Assembly: GCA_016764015.1 (NCBI GenBank)
Contig: JAESSR010000130.1
Coordinates: 1 to 15,989, forward strand
Length of the DNA stretch: 15,989 nucleotides
DNA from: Phycisphaerales bacterium
GTDB lineage: Bacteria; Planctomycetota; Phycisphaerae; Phycisphaerales; UBA1924
Direction of reading: 5' to 3'
In this document: positions 1-6,732 of the stretch, piece by piece
How positions within the stretch are numbered: position 1 is the stretch's first letter
Layout of the letters: each line of letters begins with the position of its first letter
Position numbers and translations under genes: made by a program
Notes under the pieces: generated by a model
Told to the model about the DNA's origin: nothing
Database searches by the model: none
Seen by the model: the letters and a program-made list of their open reading frames with translations, nothing else

Positions 1-2382
1 ATCGCCTACGCCGCCTGGCGCTGTGCCGATCCGGGCGTGCAGTACGACTCGACGATTAACGATTGGCACACCTGCCCGGGTGCAGGCCGGATCAACGCGT
101 CGAACCCATGTAGCGAATACATGTTCCTCGACAACACCGCGTGTAATCTCGCATCGCTCAATGTGCTCAAGTTCTACGATCCGGAAACCCGCGAGTTTGA
201 TATCGAAGGCTTCGAGCACGGCGTTGATCTCTGGTCGATGGTGCTCGAAATCTCGGTCCTTATGGCCGCGTTCCCATCAAAGGAAATCGCCGAACTCAGC
301 TTCAACTACCGAACGACCGGTTTGGGCTATGCCAACCTCGGCGCGATGTTGATGCAAGCCGGTATCCCTTATGACTCCGAAGCAGGCACCTCGATCTGTG
401 CATGTTTGACCGCGATCATGACCGGGCGAAGCTACCGCATGAGCGCCCTGATGGCCGGCGAACACGGCGCGTTCCCTGGGTTCGAGCCCGAACGCGACAA
501 CATGCTCCGCGTGATCCGAAATCATCGCCGAGCAGCGATGGGCGTCGCCCGCGATAGCGGCGAGTACGAAGACCTTCGCATCTCGCCCGTCCCCATCAAC
601 CACGAACTCATCCGCGATCACAAAGTAAATCTCGGCAACGCGATGGATTTGCTTCATCACGCGACCACCGCTTGGGATCAAGCACTCGAACTCGGCGAAG
701 AGTTCGGCTATCGCAACGCCCAAACAACCGTCATCGCGCCCACCGGCACGATCGGATTGCTGATGGACTGCGATACCACCGGCGTCGAGCCAGACTTCGC
801 GCTTGTCAAGTTCAAGAAACTCGCTGGCGGCGGCTACTTCAAAATCGCCAACGCCTCGATTGATCCAGCCCTCAAAGCACTCGGATACGACGAAGACCAA
901 CGCAGAGCGATGACACAGTACATCCTCGGCACGCTCAACTTGCATGTCCCGATGCCCAAGTCTGTCCCCGACAGCACCGGCGTTTCGCTCGCAGCATGGC
1001 TTATCGGGCAGGGTATGAATGATGATGATCTCCAAGCGATCACCGATCAACTCCCCGGAGCGTTCGAACTCGGCATGGCCTTCAGCGCTTGGGGGCTCGG
1101 CGACGAAACCCTCACCCGCATCGGCATCGGTTCAGATGCTGCCAAAGCCGACCCCACATTCAACGCACTCAAGTTTCTTGGTTTGACCAATACACAGTTG
1201 GCCGAGTTGAGCCTGCTTGTTTGTGGCACACAAACCATCGAAGGTGCGCCGCATCTCAAGGATGAGCATCTTCCGGTGTTCGATTGTGCAAGCACCTGTG
1301 GCAACACCGGGACACGATTGATCTCCGCCGGCGGACACATCCGTATGATGGCAGCGGCCCAGCCGTTCCTTTCAGGTGCGATTTCCAAGACGATTAACCT
1401 GCCTCACGATGCGACACTTGACAATATCAAGAACGCGTATCGCGAGAGCTGGGAACTCGGGCTCAAGGCCAACGCGTTGTATCGCGATGGTTGCAAGCTC
1501 AGCCAGCCGTTGAACTCGAAGAGTGATACTGAAAATGAACTCGATGAGGACACGGTTGTTGACGAACTCGAAATGGCATCGGCTCTTGATGAAATCGCCG
1601 ACGATGTCGTCGAGCTCGCAGGTGCGGTTGGCAACGAGAATGTCCGCATCGTGATCAAGAAGGAAATCGAAATCGTCCATCGCCCGATGCGTCGTCGTCT
1701 CCCAGACACCCGCCGATCGATTACCCACAAGTTCAATGTCGCCGGTCATGAGGGCTATCTCACCTGCGGCGTCTACGAAGACGGAACACCCGGTGAGCTC
1801 TTCATCACCATGGCCAAAGAGGGCTCGACTATTGGTGGGCTCATGGATTCATTGGGCACTTCGACCTCGGTCGCGATGCAGTACGGCGTGCCGCTCGAAA
1901 GCCTCGTCAAGAAGTTCACGCATCAACGCTTCGAGCCCTCGGGCATGACCACCAACCGAGATATCCCGTTTGCGAAATCATTGGTTGATTACATCTTCCG
2001 CTGGCTCGGCATGGAGTTCATCGAAGGCTACCGCGAAGCGAACGCGCCCAAGCGTCCTGAGAGTTCAAGTATCCCAATCGAGCCAGCACTTGTCATCCGA
2101 CGCATGAGCAGCACTGAGGCGAAGTCATCTGATCGTGTGATCGAAGTGAAAGAAACCGTGCTTTCCGAAACGCATATCTCGGCAACCGCGATTGATACCG
2201 GAAAAAACACCAAGATTCAGGTGACTGAATCACGCACCCAACGCTCAGCAAGTGCAACACTCTCGATGGCGTTGGAATCATCCGGTGATGCCCCGCCGTG
2301 TGATGTGTGCGGGACGATCACTGTTCGCAGCGGGACTTGCTACAAGTGCCTCAACTGTGGCAACTCATTGGGTTGTAGTTAA
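1..2382 (+). CDS. nrdJ: Vitamin B12-dependent (class II) ribonucleoside reductase, C-terminal part
   Basis: Reduces ribonucleotides to deoxyribonucleotides in the cytoplasm, using adenosylcobalamin to make the active-site thiyl radical (family knowledge). The frame is open from base 1, so the 5' end lies outside the window; 793 residues are visible. Counting from base 1, NPCSE at 35-39 is the radical motif, with Cys37 as the thiyl cysteine flanked by Asn35 and Glu39. PTGTIG at 247-252 is the phosphate-binding loop, followed by the DCDTTGVEP stretch. An acidic linker lies around 505-545. A TSCPD-type domain spans roughly 570-670 (GHEGYLTCGVYEDGTPGELF). The end is a zinc ribbon with Cys767, 770, 780, 783, 786 and a final Cys792, as in the long planctomycete and proteobacterial NrdJ forms; such C-terminal cysteines are thought to re-reduce the active site. 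The Met codon at 37 is internal, not the start. No terminator follows directly; the first is at 2761. Confidence 0.96.
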   Translation: MAYAAWRCADPGVQYDSTINDWHTCPGAGRINASNPCSEYMFLDNTACNLASLNVLKFYDPETREFDIEGFEHGVDLWSMVLEISVLMAAFPSKEIAELSFNYRTTGLGYANLGAMLMQAGIPYDSEAGTSICACLTAIMTGRSYRMSALMAGEHGAFPGFEPERDNMLRVIRNHRRAAMGVARDSGEYEDLRISPVPINHELIRDHKVNLGNAMDLLHHATTAWDQALELGEEFGYRNAQTTVIAPTGTIGLLMDCDTTGVEPDFALVKFKKLAGGGYFKIANASIDPALKALGYDEDQRRAMTQYILGTLNLHVPMPKSVPDSTGVSLAAWLIGQGMNDDDLQAITDQLPGAFELGMAFSAWGLGDETLTRIGIGSDAAKADPTFNALKFLGLTNTQLAELSLLVCGTQTIEGAPHLKDEHLPVFDCASTCGNTGTRLISAGGHIRMMAAAQPFLSGAISKTINLPHDATLDNIKNAYRESWELGLKANALYRDGCKLSQPLNSKSDTENELDEDTVVDELEMASALDEIADDVVELAGAVGNENVRIVIKKEIEIVHRPMRRRLPDTRRSITHKFNVAGHEGYLTCGVYEDGTPGELFITMAKEGSTIGGLMDSLGTSTSVAMQYGVPLESLVKKFTHQRFEPSGMTTNRDIPFAKSLVDYIFRWLGMEFIEGYREANAPKRPESSSIPIEPALVIRRMSSTEAKSSDRVIEVKETVLSETHISATAIDTGKNTKIQVTESRTQRSASATLSMALESSGDAPPCDVCGTITVRSGTCYKCLNCGNSLGCS

Positions 2383-2557
2383 TAAAGCAGAAGAAAGGAA
2401 CAACACTCACAAACCTCAACGGCAGCGGCACAAAGCATTCAGCTTACAGTGCCAGATGGAAGCACCCGCAGGGGACGGTCAGCAGAAAAACGGAATGAAA
2501 GCTGCCGGTAATGGGGTCATGGATTGATCCCGCCGGTGAGCCGGTTCGGAGGATTGC

Positions 2558-2695
2558 ATGCAAGGCGCTCGTCGCCAAGGAGCATACAAGAAACGAACAC
2601 TCCGGGGTGAGCACGAAGAGAAGATGGCGGCAGGCCGCTGCCGGGTTTGTGAGTTTACGAATGAGTTTGATAGAGGGATGAAACAGATCCCATGA
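2558..2695 (+). CDS. Possible 45-residue small protein (doubtful)
   Basis: An ATG sits 5 bases after GGAGG, one of the best Shine-Dalgarno matches in the window. It opens a 45-residue frame (MQGARRQGAYKK..., with CRVC near residues 28-31, ending DRGMKQIP). The product would be basic at the N-terminus, has no membrane segment and resembles nothing I know. Codon use (AGA, CGG, GGG) differs from the flanking genes. The frame lies wholly inside the folded stretch, whose hairpins argue for RNA. An RNA that also encodes a peptide remains possible. Confidence 0.18.
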   Translation: MQGARRQGAYKKRTLRGEHEEKMAAGRCRVCEFTNEFDRGMKQIP

Positions 2696-2760
2696 AGTCA
2701 GTCCCACTTGCGAAGATCGCGGCGGCACATCCCTGCCACAGGCCCGATCTTCGCCTCCCT

Positions 2761-2798
2761 CCCCCAGGCATGCCCACCACGGCCTGGGGGATTTTTTT
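2761..2798 (+). terminator. Intrinsic terminator after the nrdJ-downstream RNA region
   Basis: A perfect 9-bp GC-rich stem, CCCCCAGGC at 2761-2769 with GCCTGGGGG at 2782-2790, has a 12-base loop and is followed by A and seven T. It would end transcripts from nrdJ or from an independent RNA in the preceding 400 bases. It directly follows the 10-bp hairpin at 2710-2754. Confidence 0.85.
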
Positions 2799-2856
2799 GC
2801 ACCCGCCTCTCTTGAGCAAATGTGTATTGAGGATGGCTTTGTGGAAAAGTAGAAGA

Positions 2857-3043
2857 GAAGATTTTACCACAGAGCACACAGAGCACACAGAGAAAAAAGA
2901 CAGAGGAAGATGAGGAAGAGTGGAAGAAGGAGAGGGTGGAAGAAATCAAGAGCGACTCGATTCTGAATCTTCCACACTCTTTATCTTTCTTATCTCCGCC
3001 TTCCTTTCTCTGTGTGCTCTGTGTGCTCTGTGGTAAAATCTTC
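2857..3043. repeat. MITE-like palindromic repeat (ACCACAGAGCACACAGAG type)
   Basis: Bases 2857-2895 are the exact reverse complement of 3005-3043, a perfect 39-bp inverted repeat. Each arm holds two copies of the octamer AGAGCACA within TTTACCACAGAGCACACAGA. Between the arms is a purine-rich then pyrimidine-rich core with a second hairpin, 2931-2943 with 2968-2980 (one mismatch). There is no transposase frame. Similar TTTACCACAGAG sequences are, as I recall, scattered in many planctomycete and related genomes, which suggests a non-autonomous mobile or repair-spread repeat. It ends 22 bases before the first plausible in-frame ATG of the next gene, so it has replaced or displaced that gene's upstream region. 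No target-site duplication was evident to me. Confidence 0.75.
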
Positions 3044-3100
3044 TTCCCGAATGCTCCACAAGACATGAAGGAATGCCCCCTAGCTGGCTACCATCTGCCC

Positions 3101-3919
3101 ATGACTCCACACGCTCCCACCTCATGGTCAACACTGCTCGCAGGGTGGATCCAGTTCGCACAGTCAGCAGTGGCGTTACCCAAAACAGAAGAAGGGCAAC
3201 GCTGGCGGGATTCAGTCGCGCCGACGATAGGGCTCCACGCCCTGGCGATGGCACTCGGCGAGATCGACAAGGTCGATCCTGATGAACGCCCGCTGGCAAT
3301 CGATAAAGCAGAGATGGGCATCAAAGAGCATGTCACTCAACTCAATGAGATTTGGCGATCGGAACCTATGCCCGAATCAATCATCGATCTCGTTGAAGAT
3401 GCCAAACAAGCGTGGGAGGTCGCCATTCATGAAGGGGTTGTGTGGGTCGTCAAGTCTGAGCGATTTATTTCGTTCCATCCTGGTGAGCTAGGCAATGCCC
3501 TGCTCGAAGCGGGATACATCGGCGAAGTGCTCATCGCAAGCCCGGGAATCGAGATGTTCGCTGGTGCGCCCATTGCCATCGCCCGCAACAACGCCGGCGG
3601 GCAACCCGAAGATGATGTCTTGCGGATGATCCAAGATTTTCTCAACGCCTGCGATGGCGATCTCGAGCACCCGCAGATTATCCGCCCGGTGTGTCAGGTC
3701 TATCGACAGTTCGATTTTCTTAATCCCGGCAAAGTCAAAGACATCGTTGCTCCGGTGACAGGTGATCTTCAAGCCGGCCAGCCGTTATTGATCCCGGTCG
3801 TGAGCGGGGGCGAGATGTGCCCGGTGCCATTGCCCCCGAGAGCGGGGAAGCCTTTGGATTCGGTCGAAGTGGTCTGGCTCGATGAGGATCAGGATTCTGA
3901 GCGAGATTCAGGCGCATAA
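3101..3919 (+). CDS. Hypothetical protein, planctomycete-type
   Basis: A soluble-looking protein of 272 residues with no signal peptide or membrane segment and no family I recognise. It has a helical N-terminal half (about residues 1-110, rich in Ala, Leu and Glu), then a mixed region with VVWVVKSERFISFHPGE near 115-135 and a Gly/Pro-rich stretch GIEMFAGAPIAIARNNAGGQPEDD. The C-terminal part is beta-like (QPLLIPVVSGGEMCPVPLPP) and ends in an acidic tail DEDQDSERDSGA. The open frame extends upstream to 2936, but that part is the translated arm of the palindromic repeat (VLCVLCGKIFF) and is unlikely to be native. ATG 3065 (284 residues) and ATG 3101 are both possible; neither has a Shine-Dalgarno site. 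I chose 3101 because the sequence from there is more protein-like. The mdh leader begins right after its stop. Confidence 0.75.
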   Translation: MTPHAPTSWSTLLAGWIQFAQSAVALPKTEEGQRWRDSVAPTIGLHALAMALGEIDKVDPDERPLAIDKAEMGIKEHVTQLNEIWRSEPMPESIIDLVEDAKQAWEVAIHEGVVWVVKSERFISFHPGELGNALLEAGYIGEVLIASPGIEMFAGAPIAIARNNAGGQPEDDVLRMIQDFLNACDGDLEHPQIIRPVCQVYRQFDFLNPGKVKDIVAPVTGDLQAGQPLLIPVVSGGEMCPVPLPPRAGKPLDSVEVVWLDEDQDSERDSGA

Positions 3920-3939
3920 GTTCGTGATTCCCAACATCT

Positions 3940-4044
3940 AGGACTACCATACAAGTCCTCTCGCCGATCAACCATCGGCGTGCCAAACTTAGGCAATTCA
4001 GAGGACTTCATCAAACGGATTTGACGACTGAAAGGACTTTTTCA
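3940..4044 (+). promoter_or_regulatory. Structured mdh leader with mutually exclusive pairings, possible translational switch
   Basis: The gap between the preceding stop and mdh folds into a three-way junction. P1 is AAGTCCTC 3953-3960 with GAGGACTT 4001-4008 (8 bp perfect). P2 is CGCCGAT 3962-3968 with ATCGGCG 3974-3980 (7 bp, 5-base loop). P3 is TGCC 3981-3984 with GGCA 3992-3995. The P1 5' arm can also pair with AAGGACTT 4032-4039, which contains the mdh Shine-Dalgarno (7 contiguous bp), or with AGGACT 3940-3945 upstream (6 bp). So one strand has three competing partners, one of them the ribosome binding site. This is what the bases show. That it is a riboswitch-like or protein-bound switch is inference; I know no matching family. 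Confidence 0.5.
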
Positions 4045-5010
4045 ATGCCAAAGCGTGCAAAAATCTCAATCATCGGTGCCGGTAATGTCGGCGCAACCTG
4101 TGCCCATTGGGCCGCCGCAAAGGAACTCGGCGACATCGTCCTCCTCGATATCCCACGCGGGGACGCACCAGATCAACACATGCCTAAAGGCAAAATGATC
4201 GACCTGGGTTGCTGTGCTCCAATCGAAGGCTTCGACTCCACCCTCACCGGCACATTCGATTACAAAGATATTGCCGGCTCAGATGTCGTCATCGTCACCG
4301 CGGGCATCCCGCGTAAGCCGGGCATGAGCCGCGACGACCTCATCGAAACCAATGTCAAGATCGTCAAATCGGTCTGTGAGAACATCAAGGTTCACGCTCC
4401 AGATTCGATCGTCATCATCGTCTCCAACCCACTCGACGCGATGGTCTACACCGCATGGAAAGCGACCGGGTTCCCGAGCAACCGCATCGTCGGGCAAGCC
4501 GGTGCACTCGACTGTGCCCGCTACCGTGCGTTCATCGCATGGGAACTCGGCGTGAGTGTCGAAGATGTTTCGGCAATGCTCCTCGGCGGACACGGCGACG
4601 ACATGGTCCCGTTCCCACGCCTCACATCGGTCCACGGCATCCCGGTCACCGACATGATGTCCGAAGAAAAAATCACCGCCTGTGCAAACCGCGCCAAGGT
4701 CGGTGGCGGCGAGATCGTCAAGCTCATGGGCACCAGTGCCTACTACGCACCAGCACTCGGCACCATCCAGATGGCTGAAGCAATCATCAAGGATAAAAAA
4801 CGGATCATCCCATCCGCCGCCTATCTTGATGGCCAGTTCGGTCACAAGGGCTTGTTCGTTGGCGTGCCAGCACTGCTGGGCAAAGACGGCGTAGAGAAAA
4901 TCGTCGAGTTCAAGCTCACCGATGAAGAACAAAGACTCTTCGACGAATCAGCATCACATGTTGCCGATCTCGTCAAGGTCGTCATCGAACGATTCCCAGA
5001 ACTCGCCTAA
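4045..5010 (+). CDS. mdh: Malate dehydrogenase, LDH-like bacterial type
   Basis: Catalyses NAD-dependent interconversion of malate and oxaloacetate in the TCA cycle, in the cytoplasm. It has 321 residues, close to the usual 310-320. A Rossmann glycine motif GAGNVG is at 11-16 with Asp35 ending beta-2 (NAD preference). The substrate loop IPRKPGMSRDD at 88-98 has Arg90 and Arg96; Arg at the specificity position favours malate over lactate. SNPLDAM is at 127-133. The Asp156/Arg159 pair and the catalytic His183 (GGHGD) are intact. Between Asp35 and the KGK motif there are about six more residues than in typical MDH (PRGDAPDQHMP), a small insertion in the adenosine-side loop. ATG 4045 is chosen over the in-frame TTG at 4021 because AAGGA lies 8 bases upstream. 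A terminator follows the stop. Confidence 0.95.
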   Translation: MPKRAKISIIGAGNVGATCAHWAAAKELGDIVLLDIPRGDAPDQHMPKGKMIDLGCCAPIEGFDSTLTGTFDYKDIAGSDVVIVTAGIPRKPGMSRDDLIETNVKIVKSVCENIKVHAPDSIVIIVSNPLDAMVYTAWKATGFPSNRIVGQAGALDCARYRAFIAWELGVSVEDVSAMLLGGHGDDMVPFPRLTSVHGIPVTDMMSEEKITACANRAKVGGGEIVKLMGTSAYYAPALGTIQMAEAIIKDKKRIIPSAAYLDGQFGHKGLFVGVPALLGKDGVEKIVEFKLTDEEQRLFDESASHVADLVKVVIERFPELA

Positions 5011-5032
5011 GCAAAGTGAAATCACAAAGTAC

Positions 5033-5066
5033 AAAGACACCCGCACAGTAGGCGGGTGTCTTTTAT
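5033..5066 (+). terminator. Intrinsic terminator of mdh, possibly bidirectional
   Basis: AAAGACACCCGC 5033-5044 pairs with GCGGGTGTCTTT 5052-5063 around a 7-base loop, giving 12 bp followed by T-rich TTATT. It lies 22 bases after the mdh stop and about 50 bases beyond the stop of the convergent minus-strand gene. On the minus strand the stem is followed by a weaker T tract (TTTGTACTTTG), so it may end both transcripts. Confidence 0.85.
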
Positions 5067-5118
5067 TACAATTATGTCGTTGAGCGCATGTTGCTGAGTT
5101 GGTCGGGCAAGGCGAATG

Positions 5119-5646
5119 TTATTTCTTCTTCTTAGGCTTGGTATTGACCGAATACAAATCACCAACTTTGTTGACAAACTTGGCCCGCTTTTTCTCTTCG
5201 TGTTCAACAAGGATATTCTCGGCATCTTCACCCAGCGAGGACATCAGCCGGTAGAAGTACGGTGCCGAACCGAGCCAGCGACGCCACCGCGTTCGCATGT
5301 ACCAAAGACTTATCGGCGCGATGATCGCTGCGGGGATGATGAACTTGAGCACCGGGTTGGTGATCGCCATGATCGTCAGACCCAAGGCGATGAACATCAT
5401 GAGCACACCCATCACAAACTGCCCGCCGGTCGAGAGCATCTGCTTATGGATCAGGTTGCGCCGGTCGGCAACACTCGAAATCTTTGCTTCAGGATCGTTG
5501 CCCAAAATCCAGACAGAATCAGGATCATCAGGATCAAACTCAGGATCGGGCTCCTCTTCTTCAGGCCTACTAATCGCAGCCTGAACCCATTCCGGATCGA
5601 TACCCGGGAGCAGTTCTTTGCGTTCTGGTCTATCGCCTTTGGCCAT
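5119..5646 (-). CDS. Small two-helix membrane protein with SLGEDA motif (paralogue A)
   Basis: Of unknown function; 175 residues. It has a charged N-terminal region with an acidic stretch (PEEEEPDPEFDPDDPD, about 28-43), two adjacent hydrophobic helices at about 75-96 and 98-117, then the motif WRRWLGSAPYFYRLMSSLGE at 121-140 continuing DAENIL. The tail is lysine-rich and ends KPKKKK. The same motif occurs in the upstream minus-strand gene (6076-6723), so the two are paralogues. The predicted hairpin topology would leave both charged ends on one side, probably the cytoplasm. The frame opens further upstream to 5727, but ATG 5646 is preceded by a GGGATGGGA purine tract and starts the conserved-looking part. 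Convergent with mdh. Confidence 0.8.
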   Translation of the reverse strand: MAKGDRPERKELLPGIDPEWVQAAISRPEEEEPDPEFDPDDPDSVWILGNDPEAKISSVADRRNLIHKQMLSTGGQFVMGVLMMFIALGLTIMAITNPVLKFIIPAAIIAPISLWYMRTRWRRWLGSAPYFYRLMSSLGEDAENILVEHEEKKRAKFVNKVGDLYSVNTKPKKKK

Positions 5647-6075
5647 TGAATCCCATCCCCGAGAGTTTATGCAACGCATTTTGAGTACGCTCATGATATA
5701 TGTGTGTGTCCCCGTTCCGCCACGCACAGCGTTCGCATACTGAGCGGATGCGCTGTGAGACCAATTGTTGCCGTCCAGCTATCCCCCATTGGATATATTG
5801 GTCTTTCGGCTTTATTTCTTGCAGCGGTTGATTCTAGAGGGCGATCGATTGATCAAAAGAGAAAATTAAAGAGAGCAAGTAGGCTGCATTCATCGAGTAC
5901 TACCAGTATACACGGATATCCGTTGCAATTGGGATGAATTGATGGGCTATTTGGTCTTTTTTTCTGTTTCATATGTTCACTGAATATACAAAGAATGAAC
6001 ACACACCCGATGTATTGCATCAATCGATCATTTTCAAACAACAATCAATCACACCACTTTGTTGGGAAAAGGCGA
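5647..6075. other. AT-richer intergenic region with hairpins and a 12-bp palindrome
   Basis: This 429-base gap between the two minus-strand paralogues has no supportable gene. On the side near paralogue A there are two stems: CACAGCG 5725-5731 with CGCTGTG 5751-5757, and AGACCAAT 5758-5765 with ATTGGTCT 5797-5804. They would lie in that gene's 5' leader if transcription starts upstream of them. At 5912-5923 is a perfect 12-bp palindrome, ACGGATATCCGT, that could be a protein site. The rest (about 5840-6070) is visibly AT-richer than the genes. No clear terminator for the upstream paralogue was found. Confidence 0.5.
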
Positions 6076-6723
6076 TTAGATTTTCGTGCTCGATTTCTTC
6101 CAGAACAATCGGAAGCCGAGCAGATTGCGTGCATCTTCGCCGAGTGATGTCAGCAGGCGGTAGTAGTAGGGGGTGGAATCGAGCCAGCGTACCCATTTCC
6201 ACACACAGATTGGCAGGAGAATTGGCGAAGCAATCCCGGCTGTCAGCACAAGCACCGGCGACTCAATCGTCGCTGCCAAACCAATCAATCCGCCCAAGCC
6301 CGTCAAGATAAGCAGCGCATACACAAACTGAGCGCCGGGGGAAAAGAGCTTGCCCAATGGGCTCACATGCTGGACACGGATCGCTCGATACGCTCGGTTG
6401 TAGGCATGGTCGAGGAGTTGTTCGTGCTCGATATCAGCTTGGACAGATTCATCAAATACAGGTGCTTCAACGCCATCGAGAATAATGGCCGCCGCCTCGG
6501 CTGCATGAGAATCGAGGATCGCTTGCTTGTGGGCAAGGATTTCTTCGGTTTTTCGTGGGTGGTATGTCTCAAAGAGAGAATCACCAGAATCCTCGCCCTC
6601 ATGGCTCAACGGCTGGCGGTCTGGGGTGATTGTCGACGAATCGTCTCCGCCTTCATTCATCTCAGAACTGGGCTCTAAGCGAATCGAATCATCAGTGCGT
6701 TCTTGGTCTGGTTTGGATTCCAT
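6076..6723 (-). CDS. Two-helix membrane protein with SLGEDA motif (paralogue B)
   Basis: Of unknown function; 215 residues. It has a long acidic, Ser/Asp-rich N-terminus (1-60) and a helical Ala/Glu region (60-120) with possible coiled-coil character. Two hydrophobic helices lie at about 131-152 and 156-175, followed by VWKWVRWLDSTPYYYRLLTS and LGEDARNLL (174-202). That last block aligns with the paralogue at 5119-5646: both share W..RWL.S.PY.YRL..SLGEDA.N.L. The N-termini are not alike and the basic tail here is shorter (WKKSSTKI). Start ATG 6723 has only a weak purine tract (GAGAT) upstream. A doubtful minus-strand frame ends 9 bases upstream. The conserved post-membrane motif is probably the functional part; an interaction site is only a guess. 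Confidence 0.82.
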   Translation of the reverse strand: MESKPDQERTDDSIRLEPSSEMNEGGDDSSTITPDRQPLSHEGEDSGDSLFETYHPRKTEEILAHKQAILDSHAAEAAAIILDGVEAPVFDESVQADIEHEQLLDHAYNRAYRAIRVQHVSPLGKLFSPGAQFVYALLILTGLGGLIGLAATIESPVLVLTAGIASPILLPICVWKWVRWLDSTPYYYRLLTSLGEDARNLLGFRLFWKKSSTKI

Positions 6724-6732
6724 ATCGTAATC

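Larger units (their letters stand above)
2440..2798 (+). ncRNA. Candidate structured RNA or structured 3' UTR downstream of nrdJ
   Basis: This stretch has no convincing gene but folds repeatedly. Hairpins read from the bases: 2476-2483 with 2501-2507 (one bulge); 2513-2519 with 2525-2531 (7 bp, one G-T); 2532-2536 with 2541-2545 (TGAG loop); 2558-2561 with 2582-2585 enclosing 2564-2567 with 2573-2576; 2626-2631 with 2637-2642; 2675-2679 with 2687-2691; and a perfect 10-bp stem 2710-2719 with 2745-2754 enclosing GGCA/TGCC. It ends in an intrinsic terminator. I do not recognise a family: the RNase P CRI motif, a tmRNA tRNA-like 3' end with CCA and the SRP core are all absent. It may instead be a long nrdJ 3' UTR. 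The 5' boundary is a guess; no promoter was assigned. The two readings could be separated by RNA-seq ends and covariation. Confidence 0.45.

Noticed and set aside
277..1050. Long minus-strand open frame (257 codons) opposite nrdJ
   Set aside because: It is the antisense shadow of a clear ribonucleotide reductase, with no recognisable domain and His/Asp-rich antisense composition.
2461..2540. Cobalamin riboswitch linked to B12-dependent NrdJ
   Set aside because: It lies downstream of the gene and the B12-box (AGYCAGGANACCTGCC-like) order of elements is not present.
2440..2798. RNase P RNA, tmRNA or SRP RNA
   Set aside because: The GAGGAAAGTCC motif, a tRNA-like 3' end with TTCGA and CCA, and the GGAAG/GCAGCC SRP core were all looked for and not found.
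2692..2913. 73-codon frame whose ATG overlaps the stop of the small ORF
   Set aside because: It runs through the perfect 10-bp hairpin, the terminator and into the repeat arm; not credible as coding.
2936..3100. N-terminal extension of the hypothetical protein
   Set aside because: Most of it is the translated arm of the palindromic repeat (VLCVLCGKIFF); a later ATG is more credible.
4279..4932. 217-codon minus-strand frame opposite mdh
   Set aside because: Antisense shadow of a well-conserved enzyme gene; Asp-rich low-information sequence.
5116..5649. 177-codon plus-strand frame over paralogue A
   Set aside because: The minus-strand reading has membrane helices and a motif shared with a paralogue; the plus reading is its shadow.
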